From: a virus
Direction: 5' to 3' (one strand)
IMG/VR virus record: IMGVR_UViG_3300036814_000983
Coordinates: 1-20,789 of that record
DNA: 20,789 nt
Each line of letters starts with the position of its first letter. Position 1 is the first letter of the stretch. A model generated the notes under the pieces. That model was not told the origin of the DNA. It ran no database searches and saw nothing but the letters and a program-made list of their open reading frames with translations. Made by a program: the position numbers and the translations under genes. This document shows positions 5,857-11,632 of this stretch, piece after piece.

Positions 5857-6246
5857 ATGAAGCTGTACGAAAAAGTAGCACAGGAAATAGTCAAGGATAT
5901 TAGTGGGGAATACGAGAAGTTCTACGACATAGAACCACTGGAGCTTTTCCTTAGAGACCTGGAGGAGATGGAAGACCCAAGGGTGACGGAGGAATTAGTA
6001 GCGATGCTGCCCGACACGGAGCTAAATAAACTCTGCTCTCAAATAAATACTATGAAGCAGGAAGGCAGTAACTCCGAAAAGCAAGTCGCTAGAGTCTTGG
6101 AACGGTGGGCGAAAGGGCAGAGGAAAACCATAAGAGAGATCTGTTGGGATGCCCTTGAAGAATTCGTCAATAATAGTCCTAGATTCCTGTACAAAAAAGA
6201 TCGGAGTCCAGTACCATACTACAAAGATAGGAGGAATAATGATTGA
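5857..6246 (+). CDS. Hypothetical charged helical protein, 129 aa
   Basis: Unrecognised 129-residue protein, acidic in its first half (ISGEYEKFYDIEPLELFL, DLEEMEDPRVTEELVAML) and basic toward the end (KKDRSPVPYYKDRRNND), predicted to be largely helical. Its LVAMLPDTEL segment may correspond to LVALIPESDF in the upstream gene. The start directly follows an exact GGAGGGAGT element. Its C-terminal codons hold the ribosome binding site of the next gene, which overlaps it by 8 bases. Confidence 0.65.
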   Translation: MKLYEKVAQEIVKDISGEYEKFYDIEPLELFLRDLEEMEDPRVTEELVAMLPDTELNKLCSQINTMKQEGSNSEKQVARVLERWAKGQRKTIREICWDALEEFVNNSPRFLYKKDRSPVPYYKDRRNND

Positions 6247-6427
6247 TGATTTTCCTGGCTATGATCATTGGAAAACATCCGGGCCACCTGATGAGCCAGA
6301 AGACAATGAAGACAACGCCACGATTCTTGAAGGACTCAGAGAGTCAGTCGAGGAGGAACATCCAGACTGGACTGAGGAACAAGTAGAGGAAGAAGTTGAA
6401 CGTAGGTTTGACGAGGAGGGAGTATGA
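6239..6427 (+). CDS. Small acidic hypothetical protein, 62 aa
   Basis: A 62-residue, very acidic protein (PPDEPEDNEDNA, then EEEHPDWTEEQVEEEVERRFDEEGV in two parts), helical at the C-terminus. No family recognised. ATG 6239 follows GATAGGAGG (about 6226-6233); an upstream in-frame ATG at 6149 lies deep in the previous gene and has no ribosome binding site. The tail EEGV and TGA stop are written by the start-associated element of the next gene, with a 4-base overlap. Confidence 0.6.
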   Translation: MIDDFPGYDHWKTSGPPDEPEDNEDNATILEGLRESVEEEHPDWTEEQVEEEVERRFDEEGV

Positions 6428-6819
6428 GTGAGAGCGAAAGTCCTGTAGGGAAATTATGTACACAATGTGATACCGAGATATGGGCAGAACCCAAGACACA
6501 TCTCCATGTATTTGCTGATCACAAGACAGGAAAGAAAGTAGAACGATCTATTGAAACGCAGGTGTGGTGCTGTAACTGTGGGATGAGGATATATGACAAC
6601 GCCTTACATGACAGAAGGTGGGAACAGTACTGTGAATACAATGATTTCATTGGACCTAGCAGAATAAAGAAGTTGCGAGAACGTCTTGGACTCAGCCAGG
6701 AAGAATTATCAAGTCTACTGGGGACTGAGCCAACAAATGTCCCAAGGTGGGAAGCAGGAGAATTTGTTCCGACTGGAGCAGATGAGAAACTACTTAGAGA
6801 AATGGAGGAGGGAGTATGA
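6424..6819 (+). CDS. MqsA-like zinc-finger / HTH (Xre) regulator
   Basis: The 131-residue protein combines an N-terminal zinc ribbon (Cys12, Cys15, Cys49, Cys52) with a C-terminal Xre-type helix-turn-helix around residues 80-127 (IKKLRERLGLSQEELSSLLG, then VPRWEAGE). This is the layout of MqsA-type antitoxins, which bind DNA through the HTH. No toxin of the MqsR type lies next to it, so it is more likely a phage transcription regulator. It is the best local candidate to bind the repeated palindromes, a guess from location only. It starts behind an exact GGAGGGAGT (6415-6423) and ends with EEGV, encoded by the next element. Confidence 0.78.
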   Translation: MSESESPVGKLCTQCDTEIWAEPKTHLHVFADHKTGKKVERSIETQVWCCNCGMRIYDNALHDRRWEQYCEYNDFIGPSRIKKLRERLGLSQEELSSLLGTEPTNVPRWEAGEFVPTGADEKLLREMEEGV

Positions 6820-7070
6820 GTGAGAAAGATCGATTCAATATAGTGATTCACAGAACGTATCGCATAACCCAAACTGTCTATGCTGACAGCCCCAGGGAGG
6901 CAGAGGATATTGGGGAAGAGTTACAGCAGGAGATAGACGACAGGTTTGTGCTTTCCCAGTGGACGCCTGAGTTCGAGAACAGGCATCCCAACACAAGAGT
7001 CAAGATTGAACCATATATCACATCCTCTGTACCAGTCATTGAGATTTTCTTTAACGAGGAGGAGGAGTAA
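6816..7070 (+). CDS. Hypothetical protein, 84 aa
   Basis: The 84-residue product starts FNIVIHRTYRITQTVYADSP after MSEKDR, then REAEDIGEELQQEIDDRF, a strand-then-helix pattern common in small phage proteins ('..v.A.s.eEA...'); no function known. It is coupled to the regulator upstream by a 4-base overlap and an exact GGAGGGAGT element. Its C-terminus, EIFFNEEEE, is encoded by a 26-bp element that recurs as non-coding leader DNA at 7410-7435. Confidence 0.62.
   Translation: MSEKDRFNIVIHRTYRITQTVYADSPREAEDIGEELQQEIDDRFVLSQWTPEFENRHPNTRVKIEPYITSSVPVIEIFFNEEEE
7041..7066 (+). repeat. 26-bp direct repeat, copy 1 (coding)
   Basis: It reads GAGATTTTC, then TTTAACGAGGAGGAGGA; the second copy at 7410-7435 differs only at base 5. 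Here it encodes IFFNEEE of the upstream gene and carries the ribosome binding site for ATG 7072. Confidence 0.8.
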
Positions 7071-7071
7071 C

Positions 7072-7407
7072 ATGAGTTTGCGTGATAATAATTTTCAGAA
7101 CCTGGAGTACCACCCATACGAAGAGGTGCTAACTGCATACCAGTGCGTCAAGAGCCAAGGGCCATACAGGGCAGAGCCAGCTTGCGATGAAGAGCTACAG
7201 GAAAAGTGGGGACAACTCATCGATGCCGATGTGATCCACGAACTGTTCTCAGGCCCATTTGATCGAGACTTCCTGCCTAAGACTTTCAGAGATCTGGGCG
7301 TTGTTGTCCATGTCGATGAAGATGGGCACCCCAATACATGGGGTATAGGCGAACCAGCATCAGCCGACAACGTGGGAGACCGGAAATGGCTGATACCATT
7401 AGTGTAG
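7072..7407 (+). CDS. Hypothetical protein, 111 aa
   Basis: Unrecognised 111-residue protein, with LEYHPYEEVLTAYQCVK near the start, ADVIHELFSGPFDRDFLP in the middle, and WGIGEPASADN / RKWLIPLV at the end. ATG 7072 follows GAGGAGGAGGAGTAAC; an in-frame ATG at 6946 lies within the previous gene. The repeat behind its stop supplies the next ribosome binding site. Confidence 0.62.
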   Translation: MSLRDNNFQNLEYHPYEEVLTAYQCVKSQGPYRAEPACDEELQEKWGQLIDADVIHELFSGPFDRDFLPKTFRDLGVVVHVDEDGHPNTWGIGEPASADNVGDRKWLIPLV

Positions 7408-7409
7408 TT

Positions 7410-7435
7410 GAGAGTTTCTTTAACGAGGAGGAGGA
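7410..7435 (+). repeat. 26-bp direct repeat, copy 2 (intergenic)
   Basis: It matches 7041-7066 at 25 of 26 positions. Here it lies between a stop (7405-7407) and ATG 7441, as a non-coding leader with a GAGGAGGAGGA ribosome binding site. Confidence 0.8.
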
Positions 7436-7440
7436 ATAGA

Positions 7441-7638
7441 ATGTCAATAAAAAAGTATCGTAAATATCTCACGGAGTATGGAGAACATTTACAAAGAGAT
7501 CGTGAGTACCGTTCCCCACTACTGCACTGTGAGGTGCAACAACAGTGGAGAAGTTACGGAACAAAACCATTAACCGAGAGGAGGCGTAGAAGACAAGAGG
7601 AAGTTGGTTGGTATGCACTACAATTTGAGCAAGTTTAA
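7441..7638 (+). CDS. Small basic hypothetical protein, 65 aa
   Basis: A 65-residue, Arg- and Tyr-rich protein (SIKKYRKYLTEYGEHLQRD, TERRRRRQEEVGWYALQ), likely helical and perhaps nucleic-acid binding; no family recognised. The start is ATG 7441 behind repeat copy 2; an upstream in-frame codon at 7408 would cross the repeat. The tail EQV and its TAA are written by palindrome copy 11. Confidence 0.58.
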   Translation: MSIKKYRKYLTEYGEHLQRDREYRSPLLHCEVQQQWRSYGTKPLTERRRRRQEEVGWYALQFEQV

Positions 7639-7646
7639 CTAAACTT
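7631..7646. repeat. Dispersed palindrome copy 11, over a stop codon
   Basis: AAGTTTAACTAAACTT supplies TAA 7636-7638 and is followed at once by AGGAGGTAGCATC before ATG 7660. Confidence 0.85.
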
Positions 7647-7659
7647 AGGAGGTAGCATC

Positions 7660-8271
7660 ATGGGATTTGATCTATACGGAATGAATCCAAAGATAGGAGA
7701 GGTAAAGAGACCAGAGCGTCCAACAGATGCAGTGCTGTATGATAGTCGGGACAAAGGTCCGAGGGACGAGTACTTCGAGAAACTAGAGGCATATGAGGGT
7801 GCCACCCCTGGCTCCTACTTTCGCAGGAATGTCTGGGGATGGAGACCACTGTGGCAGTTTGCTTGCGTAATAGCTGAAGGCATCCTAGATGACCAAGACG
7901 AACACTCTGGGGGGTTCAATGAAGGCCACGAGATCGATGCCGAAAAGGCAGTAGCAGTGGCTGATATGCTGGTAGGGGCCATTGAGGATGGACGGTTGGA
8001 CGAATATCTTGAGACAGAAAGAAAGGAGTTGTCTGAGATACCCTTGAGACCATGTCCTAGATGTACAGGGTCTGGGTGGGAGCCAGATAGCTCCATAGAA
8101 GACTCGAAAAAATTTCCTGGAAACCCATACCCCGAGGGAGAGGACGAGTGTGTAACCTGTAATGGACAGGGCCATATGCCCGCTATGGCAACATACTACA
8201 GATTTGGTGTGGAGGATGTCCAAGCTTTTGAAATATTCTGTAGAGAATCCGGAGGCTTTGAGATCTGTTAG
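7660..8271 (+). CDS. Conserved phage protein with DnaJ-type zinc motifs
   Basis: The 203-residue protein opens MGFDLYGMNP and contains GSYFRRNVWGWRPLWQF (about residues 47-63), GGFNEGHEIDAEKAVAVADML, and two CxxCxGxG units (CPRCTGSG near 131, CVTCNGQG near 166) like those in the DnaJ zinc domain, ending ESGGFEIC. I know this arrangement from hypothetical proteins in many phages and bacteria; its function is unknown. The paired motifs very probably bind one zinc ion. AGGAGGTAGCATC precedes the start. Palindrome copy 12 follows the stop. Confidence 0.8.
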   Translation: MGFDLYGMNPKIGEVKRPERPTDAVLYDSRDKGPRDEYFEKLEAYEGATPGSYFRRNVWGWRPLWQFACVIAEGILDDQDEHSGGFNEGHEIDAEKAVAVADMLVGAIEDGRLDEYLETERKELSEIPLRPCPRCTGSGWEPDSSIEDSKKFPGNPYPEGEDECVTCNGQGHMPAMATYYRFGVEDVQAFEIFCRESGGFEIC

Positions 8272-8274
8272 AGG

Positions 8275-8290
8275 AAGTTTGATTAAACAG
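8275..8290. repeat. Dispersed palindrome copy 12, weakened right arm
   Basis: AAGTTTGATTAAACAG keeps the core GTTTGATTAAAC. It lies between the stop at 8271 and the AGGAGGTAGC ribosome binding site of the methyltransferase gene. It is the last copy I can find in the window. Confidence 0.8.
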
Positions 8291-8300
8291 AGGAGGTAGC

Positions 8301-9641
8301 ATGAAAGTTGGAAGCTTATTCAGTGGAGTTGGAGGCTTTGACCTGGGCCTCGAGCGATCTGGACATGAGATCGTATGGCAGGTTGAGTATGACAAACAGG
8401 CCAGGAGTATTCTTAGGAAGCACTGGCCTGATGTCAAAATTTATAATGATGTTCAACAAGTAGGAGGTAAAGATGGAGAAGCAGGAAGAGATGTTCTTGA
8501 AGAAGTCGATCTCATCTGTGGTGGGTTCCCGTGTCAAGATCTATCAGTTGCGGGACACCGTAGAGGATTGGATGGTTCAAAATCGGGGCTTTGGTACGAA
8601 TTTCATCGCATTCTTGAAGAGTGCCGTCCCAAGTACTGTCTGGTCGAAAATGTCCCTGGTCTATTCTCCTCCAACAAAGGACGGGACATGGAAGTTCTCG
8701 TCAGGGGGTTGGAAGAACTGGGCTACCAGTGGCAATACAGAATACTTGACTCTCAACATTTCGGAGTCCCCCAACGTAGGCGTAGAGTCTTCATTGTCGG
8801 ATATCTTGGAGACGGATGTCAATCCCAAGTATTACTTGAGTCCGAAAGCCTGCCGTGGCATCCTGCGCAGAGCAGAGAAGAGGGGCAAAACTCTGCCGGA
8901 GATGCTGGATGTAGTGATGAGGAAGGTGGCAGAACGCTGTACAGAGGAGAAGGCTTCTCATCGTACAGAGAAGACGACTTAGCCGCACCCTTGAGAGCAA
9001 GCCAGTCCAAGCAAGCTGATACGGACCTGGTCGTGGCCAGATGCACTGGCTATGCCAAGTACAAGATGGAAGATGAGATGAAGGCGAGTAGCCCACTACG
9101 AGCTCGACACAATGAGGCTACCGATCTAGTCGTGCCACGTATCTTCCAGCAGAACACCAGAGATGAGGTAAGGTACATGAATGGTGATGGGCAACTGGCT
9201 GGAGCATTGCCAGCCCAGCCTGGGTCAAAGCAACAGAACTACATTGCTTTCCAACCTGGGAACCTGACAAGAAAGGCTGGGGCTAACCCAAGCACTGAGG
9301 TATTCCCCACACTTGGGGCTGCCACGCTTGGAGATCAGGCACCCCATGTAGCTACACATCAGCAGGTAGCACCGACTCTCAACTCCAGTGGTGCGGGAAC
9401 GTCGAGACCTGGGGGACAAGGAGCAGAACCTGGCTTCTATATCTCGAGTAATGCACCACGGAGATTAACGCCTCGAGAATGCGAGAGGTTACAAGGATTT
9501 CCGGATGACTGGACGAGGTGGACAGACACTGGACAAGAGATGGCGGATGGCCCACGCTATCGCATGATGGGCAATGCAGTCACAGTGAATGTGGCTGAGT
9601 TCATCGGAGCACAACTGAAGAGTGTTATCCCATTGTACTAA
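8301..9641 (+). CDS. DNA (cytosine-5) methyltransferase
   Basis: It transfers a methyl group from S-adenosylmethionine to C5 of cytosine in a specific DNA sequence, probably shielding phage DNA from host restriction. All key motifs are present in 446 residues: I (SLFSGVGGFDLGL, 5-17), IV with the catalytic Cys78 (GGFPCQDLS), VI (ENV, Glu116), VIII (QRRRRVFIVG, 158-167), IX (RLTPRECERLQGFPDDW, about 391-407) and X (RMMGNAVTVNVAEFIG, about 422-437). The variable region between VIII and IX is long, about 220 residues, and holds two similar blocks (APLRASQSKQADTDLVV and SPLRARHNEATDLVV) plus PTLxxx segments, seen in other phage enzymes. No restriction endonuclease lies beside it. A +1-frame ORF lies entirely within it. 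Confidence 0.95.
   Translation: MKVGSLFSGVGGFDLGLERSGHEIVWQVEYDKQARSILRKHWPDVKIYNDVQQVGGKDGEAGRDVLEEVDLICGGFPCQDLSVAGHRRGLDGSKSGLWYEFHRILEECRPKYCLVENVPGLFSSNKGRDMEVLVRGLEELGYQWQYRILDSQHFGVPQRRRRVFIVGYLGDGCQSQVLLESESLPWHPAQSREEGQNSAGDAGCSDEEGGRTLYRGEGFSSYREDDLAAPLRASQSKQADTDLVVARCTGYAKYKMEDEMKASSPLRARHNEATDLVVPRIFQQNTRDEVRYMNGDGQLAGALPAQPGSKQQNYIAFQPGNLTRKAGANPSTEVFPTLGAATLGDQAPHVATHQQVAPTLNSSGAGTSRPGGQGAEPGFYISSNAPRRLTPRECERLQGFPDDWTRWTDTGQEMADGPRYRMMGNAVTVNVAEFIGAQLKSVIPLY
8473..8982 (+). CDS. Candidate overlapping gene in +1 frame of the methyltransferase, 169 aa
   Basis: A 169-codon frame lies wholly inside the methyltransferase gene, shifted by +1. AGGAGGT at 8462-8468 sits 4 bases before ATG 8473, a near-ideal ribosome binding site. 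The product's second half (LTLNISESPNVG, SSLSDILETDVNPKYYLSP, KACRGILRRAEKRGKTLPEM in order) looks like a real protein, and I recall the pattern LSDILET..P..YxLSxKACxGILRRAxxRGKxLP from phage hypothetical proteins. The encoding DNA is methyltransferase motif VIII and the start of its variable region. Either both frames are expressed, or the database pattern arose from predictions over conserved methyltransferase DNA. Function unknown; the C-terminal half is basic and helical. Confidence 0.4.
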   Translation: MEKQEEMFLKKSISSVVGSRVKIYQLRDTVEDWMVQNRGFGTNFIAFLKSAVPSTVWSKMSLVYSPPTKDGTWKFSSGGWKNWATSGNTEYLTLNISESPNVGVESSLSDILETDVNPKYYLSPKACRGILRRAEKRGKTLPEMLDVVMRKVAERCTEEKASHRTEKTT

Positions 9642-9703
9642 AGTGCTATAGGACTTTTGTACAATGACAGAAGAGGAGTAACAAACATCAACGAGGAGGA
9701 GTA

Positions 9704-10174
9704 ATGTTAGAAGCACTTTACATAGACTTAATTGGGGATACGCTATACTGGACTTGTGTCCATATCATACAAGTGATTGGAGATAAGACAGGTATGGGTT
9801 ACCAGTTAGCCAATCTAGTAATCTTTATTTTCCTGCAACCTGGATTGATTTTACTATTCTTTATTCTCTGGATAAGAGGGAAAAAGAAATCTATCCCATC
9901 ACTTACTCACTCACCCATAGCGTATGATACAAGCTTCCTGTCATACATAGTGTTAGATCCTTCGATGCAAGAAGCAGTACGGTTCCGCCTCCATGCCTAC
10001 TTTAGACAGGAGTATGGGTTGCAAAATAAAGTTGCTCGACTGGCCGGCTATAACACTAGTGTATTTAGCAAGTACATAACAGGAAGAAGGAGACTACCAA
10101 TAGGATTCGTAGAGCATGTGCTACCCTATACCACGCTGACCTTAAACGGTCTACTTAACCAGAAGGATAACTAA
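9704..10174 (+). CDS. Membrane protein with C-terminal HTH-like region, 156 aa
   Basis: The N-terminal 60 residues contain a hydrophobic segment (residues about 33-55, YQLANLVIFIFLQPGLILLF and on) followed by basic RGKKK, a likely single membrane span with the rest in the cytoplasm. The C-terminal part (about 95-150) has QNKVARLAGYNTSVFSKYITGRRRLP, which resembles a helix-turn-helix of the Cro/Xre kind. This would be a membrane-tethered DNA-binding protein or a fusion of two small phage genes. GAGGAGGAG lies just before the ATG. No family assigned with certainty. Confidence 0.65.
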   Translation: MLEALYIDLIGDTLYWTCVHIIQVIGDKTGMGYQLANLVIFIFLQPGLILLFFILWIRGKKKSIPSLTHSPIAYDTSFLSYIVLDPSMQEAVRFRLHAYFRQEYGLQNKVARLAGYNTSVFSKYITGRRRLPIGFVEHVLPYTTLTLNGLLNQKDN

Positions 10175-10185
10175 AGGAGGAGATG

Positions 10186-10464
10186 ATGGAAGTACCGAAT
10201 GAAGTTCAACTGTATCTGCACTGTCTTAAATGTGCGGAAGAACTACCCGAGGGGGAAAGCCCTATGGAGTACGCTCGAACTCAAGCTGGATGGACGGACC
10301 GAGGCTTACAAATCTGGTGTAACCGACATAACATGAACGTCATGCACTTAGACTTCAAGGGTACGTATGAAGCCATCGAGGAAATCTTCAACATAGAAAT
10401 ACCATACAACGGTATAATGTTGGCTGAACCAGGTGAAAATGATATCACATCTGAAATGAACTAA
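10186..10464 (+). CDS. Conserved hypothetical protein, 92 aa
   Basis: The product contains LHCLKCAEELPEGESPMEYA, a Cys pair (CLKC), then GWTDRGLQIWCNRHNMNVMHLDF and GTYEAIEEIF. The pattern 'LHC..C......SP..YA....G.T..G.Q.WC.RH..NV.H.DF' is familiar from small phage and bacterial hypothetical proteins; Cys and His residues (C..C, C..RH) may form a zinc site. Two adjacent ATG codons exist at 10183 and 10186; I prefer 10186, 5 bases from AAGGAGG at 10174-10180. Confidence 0.7.
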   Translation: MEVPNEVQLYLHCLKCAEELPEGESPMEYARTQAGWTDRGLQIWCNRHNMNVMHLDFKGTYEAIEEIFNIEIPYNGIMLAEPGENDITSEMN

Positions 10465-10475
10465 AGGGAGAAATT

Positions 10476-10784
10476 ATGGCTGATTGGAGCGAAGGTAGTG
10501 TGTTTGTAATCGTCGGGATGACTACACCTAGTGATGAGTTATTATTAAAAGGGTTATCTATGATACTAAACGAAGGGCATCCAATAGAGCCAGCTCTGGT
10601 GGGCCTCATCTATAAAAAACTTTTAGAGAGTGAGATCATAGAAGATCCTGGTCACAGGGATGAGCAGTATCTCAGAGAGTTGATTCCCAAATGGATAGTT
10701 GAACTTGAGGAAGGCTTACAAGATGAGCGCACACAGGCTATTGAAGATTTATTAGCTAATTTACCGATGGGTGACTTTAACTAA
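10476..10784 (+). CDS. Hypothetical acidic protein, 102 aa
   Basis: Unrecognised 102-residue protein: a hydrophobic opening (VFVIVGMTTPSDELLLKGLSM), then helices rich in Leu and Glu (LVGLIYKKLLESEIIED, IPKWIVELEEGLQDER). No motif identified and no cysteine is present. AAAGGGAG precedes the ATG. The stop region ACTTTAACTAAGGAG resembles half of the dispersed palindrome but lacks the right arm. Confidence 0.65.
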   Translation: MADWSEGSVFVIVGMTTPSDELLLKGLSMILNEGHPIEPALVGLIYKKLLESEIIEDPGHRDEQYLRELIPKWIVELEEGLQDERTQAIEDLLANLPMGDFN

Positions 10785-10793
10785 GGAGAAATG

Positions 10794-11063
10794 ATGAAGA
10801 CTCGTGAAGCTAGAAAGTTAAAACGTGAAGGACTCAGGAGGGCTAAATTTCAAGGGCATACACCTGCCTTGATCAGTGAGTCTGGTGCTCTGCATCTGTT
10901 TGGATGCTTAGAACACAGATGTAACGCCATCCTAGAGGCCTGGGACAACCCAGCCATCCTATGTGGAACCATGATACATACTGGATGCAATGAGCGTTTA
11001 AAACGTAGCTGGTGGTTGAGGCTACGACGGAAGGTATACTTACTCATAAGGGAGGGAAGATAA
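10794..11063 (+). CDS. Hypothetical basic protein, 89 aa
   Basis: An 89-residue basic protein with Arg/Lys-rich ends (KTREARKLKREGLRRAKFQG; RLKRSWWLRLRRKVYLLI) and a central Cys/His-containing part (LFGCLEHRCNAILEAW, CGTMIHTGC). The four cysteines and nearby histidines could form a zinc site. Two ATG codons are adjacent; 10794 is preferred over 10791 because AAGGAG ends at 10788, 5 bases away. The next gene starts directly after its stop. Confidence 0.62.
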   Translation: MKTREARKLKREGLRRAKFQGHTPALISESGALHLFGCLEHRCNAILEAWDNPAILCGTMIHTGCNERLKRSWWLRLRRKVYLLIREGR

Positions 11064-11462
11064 ATGGCCGGGATATACGATGTAACGGTACACGAAATAA
11101 ATGTATGGAACCGTAGTGTGGTTGCCGACAGCAAACAGGAAGCTTGTGCCAAGGCCGAAGACATGATTACTAGTGAGGGCTTTGAGTACTGTACGCTCAC
11201 AATGGATCGCATCAAGTCTCGTGCCAAGAAACTACCTGTACTGACATACGATCAGTTCGTGCAGGCGTATCACGACAGTGCTACCGATTTGCTTGATTCC
11301 TCTACACATGAAGGTTTCGGTGCTTGGGTGGCAGCGCACATCATGCTAGATATTAAACTGCTCGAAGATGCATATCCACAATACTATGTGCAAATCAAAG
11401 ACACTAGAATCCTTGGCCACAGATGCTGGGAACTAATTGAAAAGTATCGCAACCCTAAATAA
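11064..11462 (+). CDS. Hypothetical protein, 132 aa
   Basis: The N-terminal 50 residues (YDVTVHEINVWNRSVVADSK followed by QEACAKAEDMITSEGFEY) show a beta-strand pair then helix, the layout of several small phage proteins here. The C-terminal part (ATDLLDSSTHEGFGAWVAAHIML, LLEDAYPQYYVQ) is helical. No function recognised. GGGAGGGAAGATAA precedes the ATG, which abuts the upstream stop. It is the last gene of the plus-strand run and is followed by a terminator. Confidence 0.65.
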   Translation: MAGIYDVTVHEINVWNRSVVADSKQEACAKAEDMITSEGFEYCTLTMDRIKSRAKKLPVLTYDQFVQAYHDSATDLLDSSTHEGFGAWVAAHIMLDIKLLEDAYPQYYVQIKDTRILGHRCWELIEKYRNPK

Positions 11463-11507
11463 AAAACCCCCTGACCTAGCCAGCGAGCAACTGACTAAGT
11501 CAGAGGG
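11461..11507 (-). terminator. Terminator for the leftward primase-helicase operon
   Basis: Read on the minus strand, CCCTCTGAC (11507-11499) pairs with GTCAGGGGG (11475-11467) with one mismatch, followed by six T (11466-11461). The loop is long, 23 bases, and contains a small inner repeat. It overlaps the stop of the plus-strand gene at 11462. Confidence 0.65.
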
Positions 11508-11546
11508 AGGTGTGGGCGAAGGGAGGATACCCAGACCTATTTTTTT
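11508..11546 (+). terminator. Terminator for the rightward small-gene operon
   Basis: AGGTGTGGG (11508-11516) pairs with CCCAGACCT (11530-11538) with one mismatch and a 13-base loop, followed by A and seven T. Together with the minus-strand terminator it separates the converging operons. Confidence 0.75.
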
Positions 11547-11632
11547 ACTTAAAAACGAGAACATGAGAGGAGGACATGTTTCTTCGCCTTCATCAACCTA
11601 AACCTACCTGTATGACTCAGTCAATCTCTTCG

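Noticed and set aside
6424-7070. MqsRA-type toxin-antitoxin pair
   Set aside because: The gene after the MqsA-like regulator does not resemble MqsR or another known toxin, and in mqsRA the toxin normally comes first.
464-8290. CRISPR array from the repeated 16-mers
   Set aside because: Copies are separated by whole genes at irregular distances from about 150 to over 1700 bases, with no uniform spacers or cas genes.
8301-9641. Restriction-modification system around the first methyltransferase
   Set aside because: Neighbouring genes show no endonuclease motif (PD-(D/E)XK, HNH or PLD); the only PD-(D/E)XK protein is the exonuclease in the recombination operon at 14430.
9664-9681. Five-codon ORF (MTEEE) before the gene at 9704
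   Set aside because: Too short, without a ribosome binding site; probably chance in a purine-rich leader.
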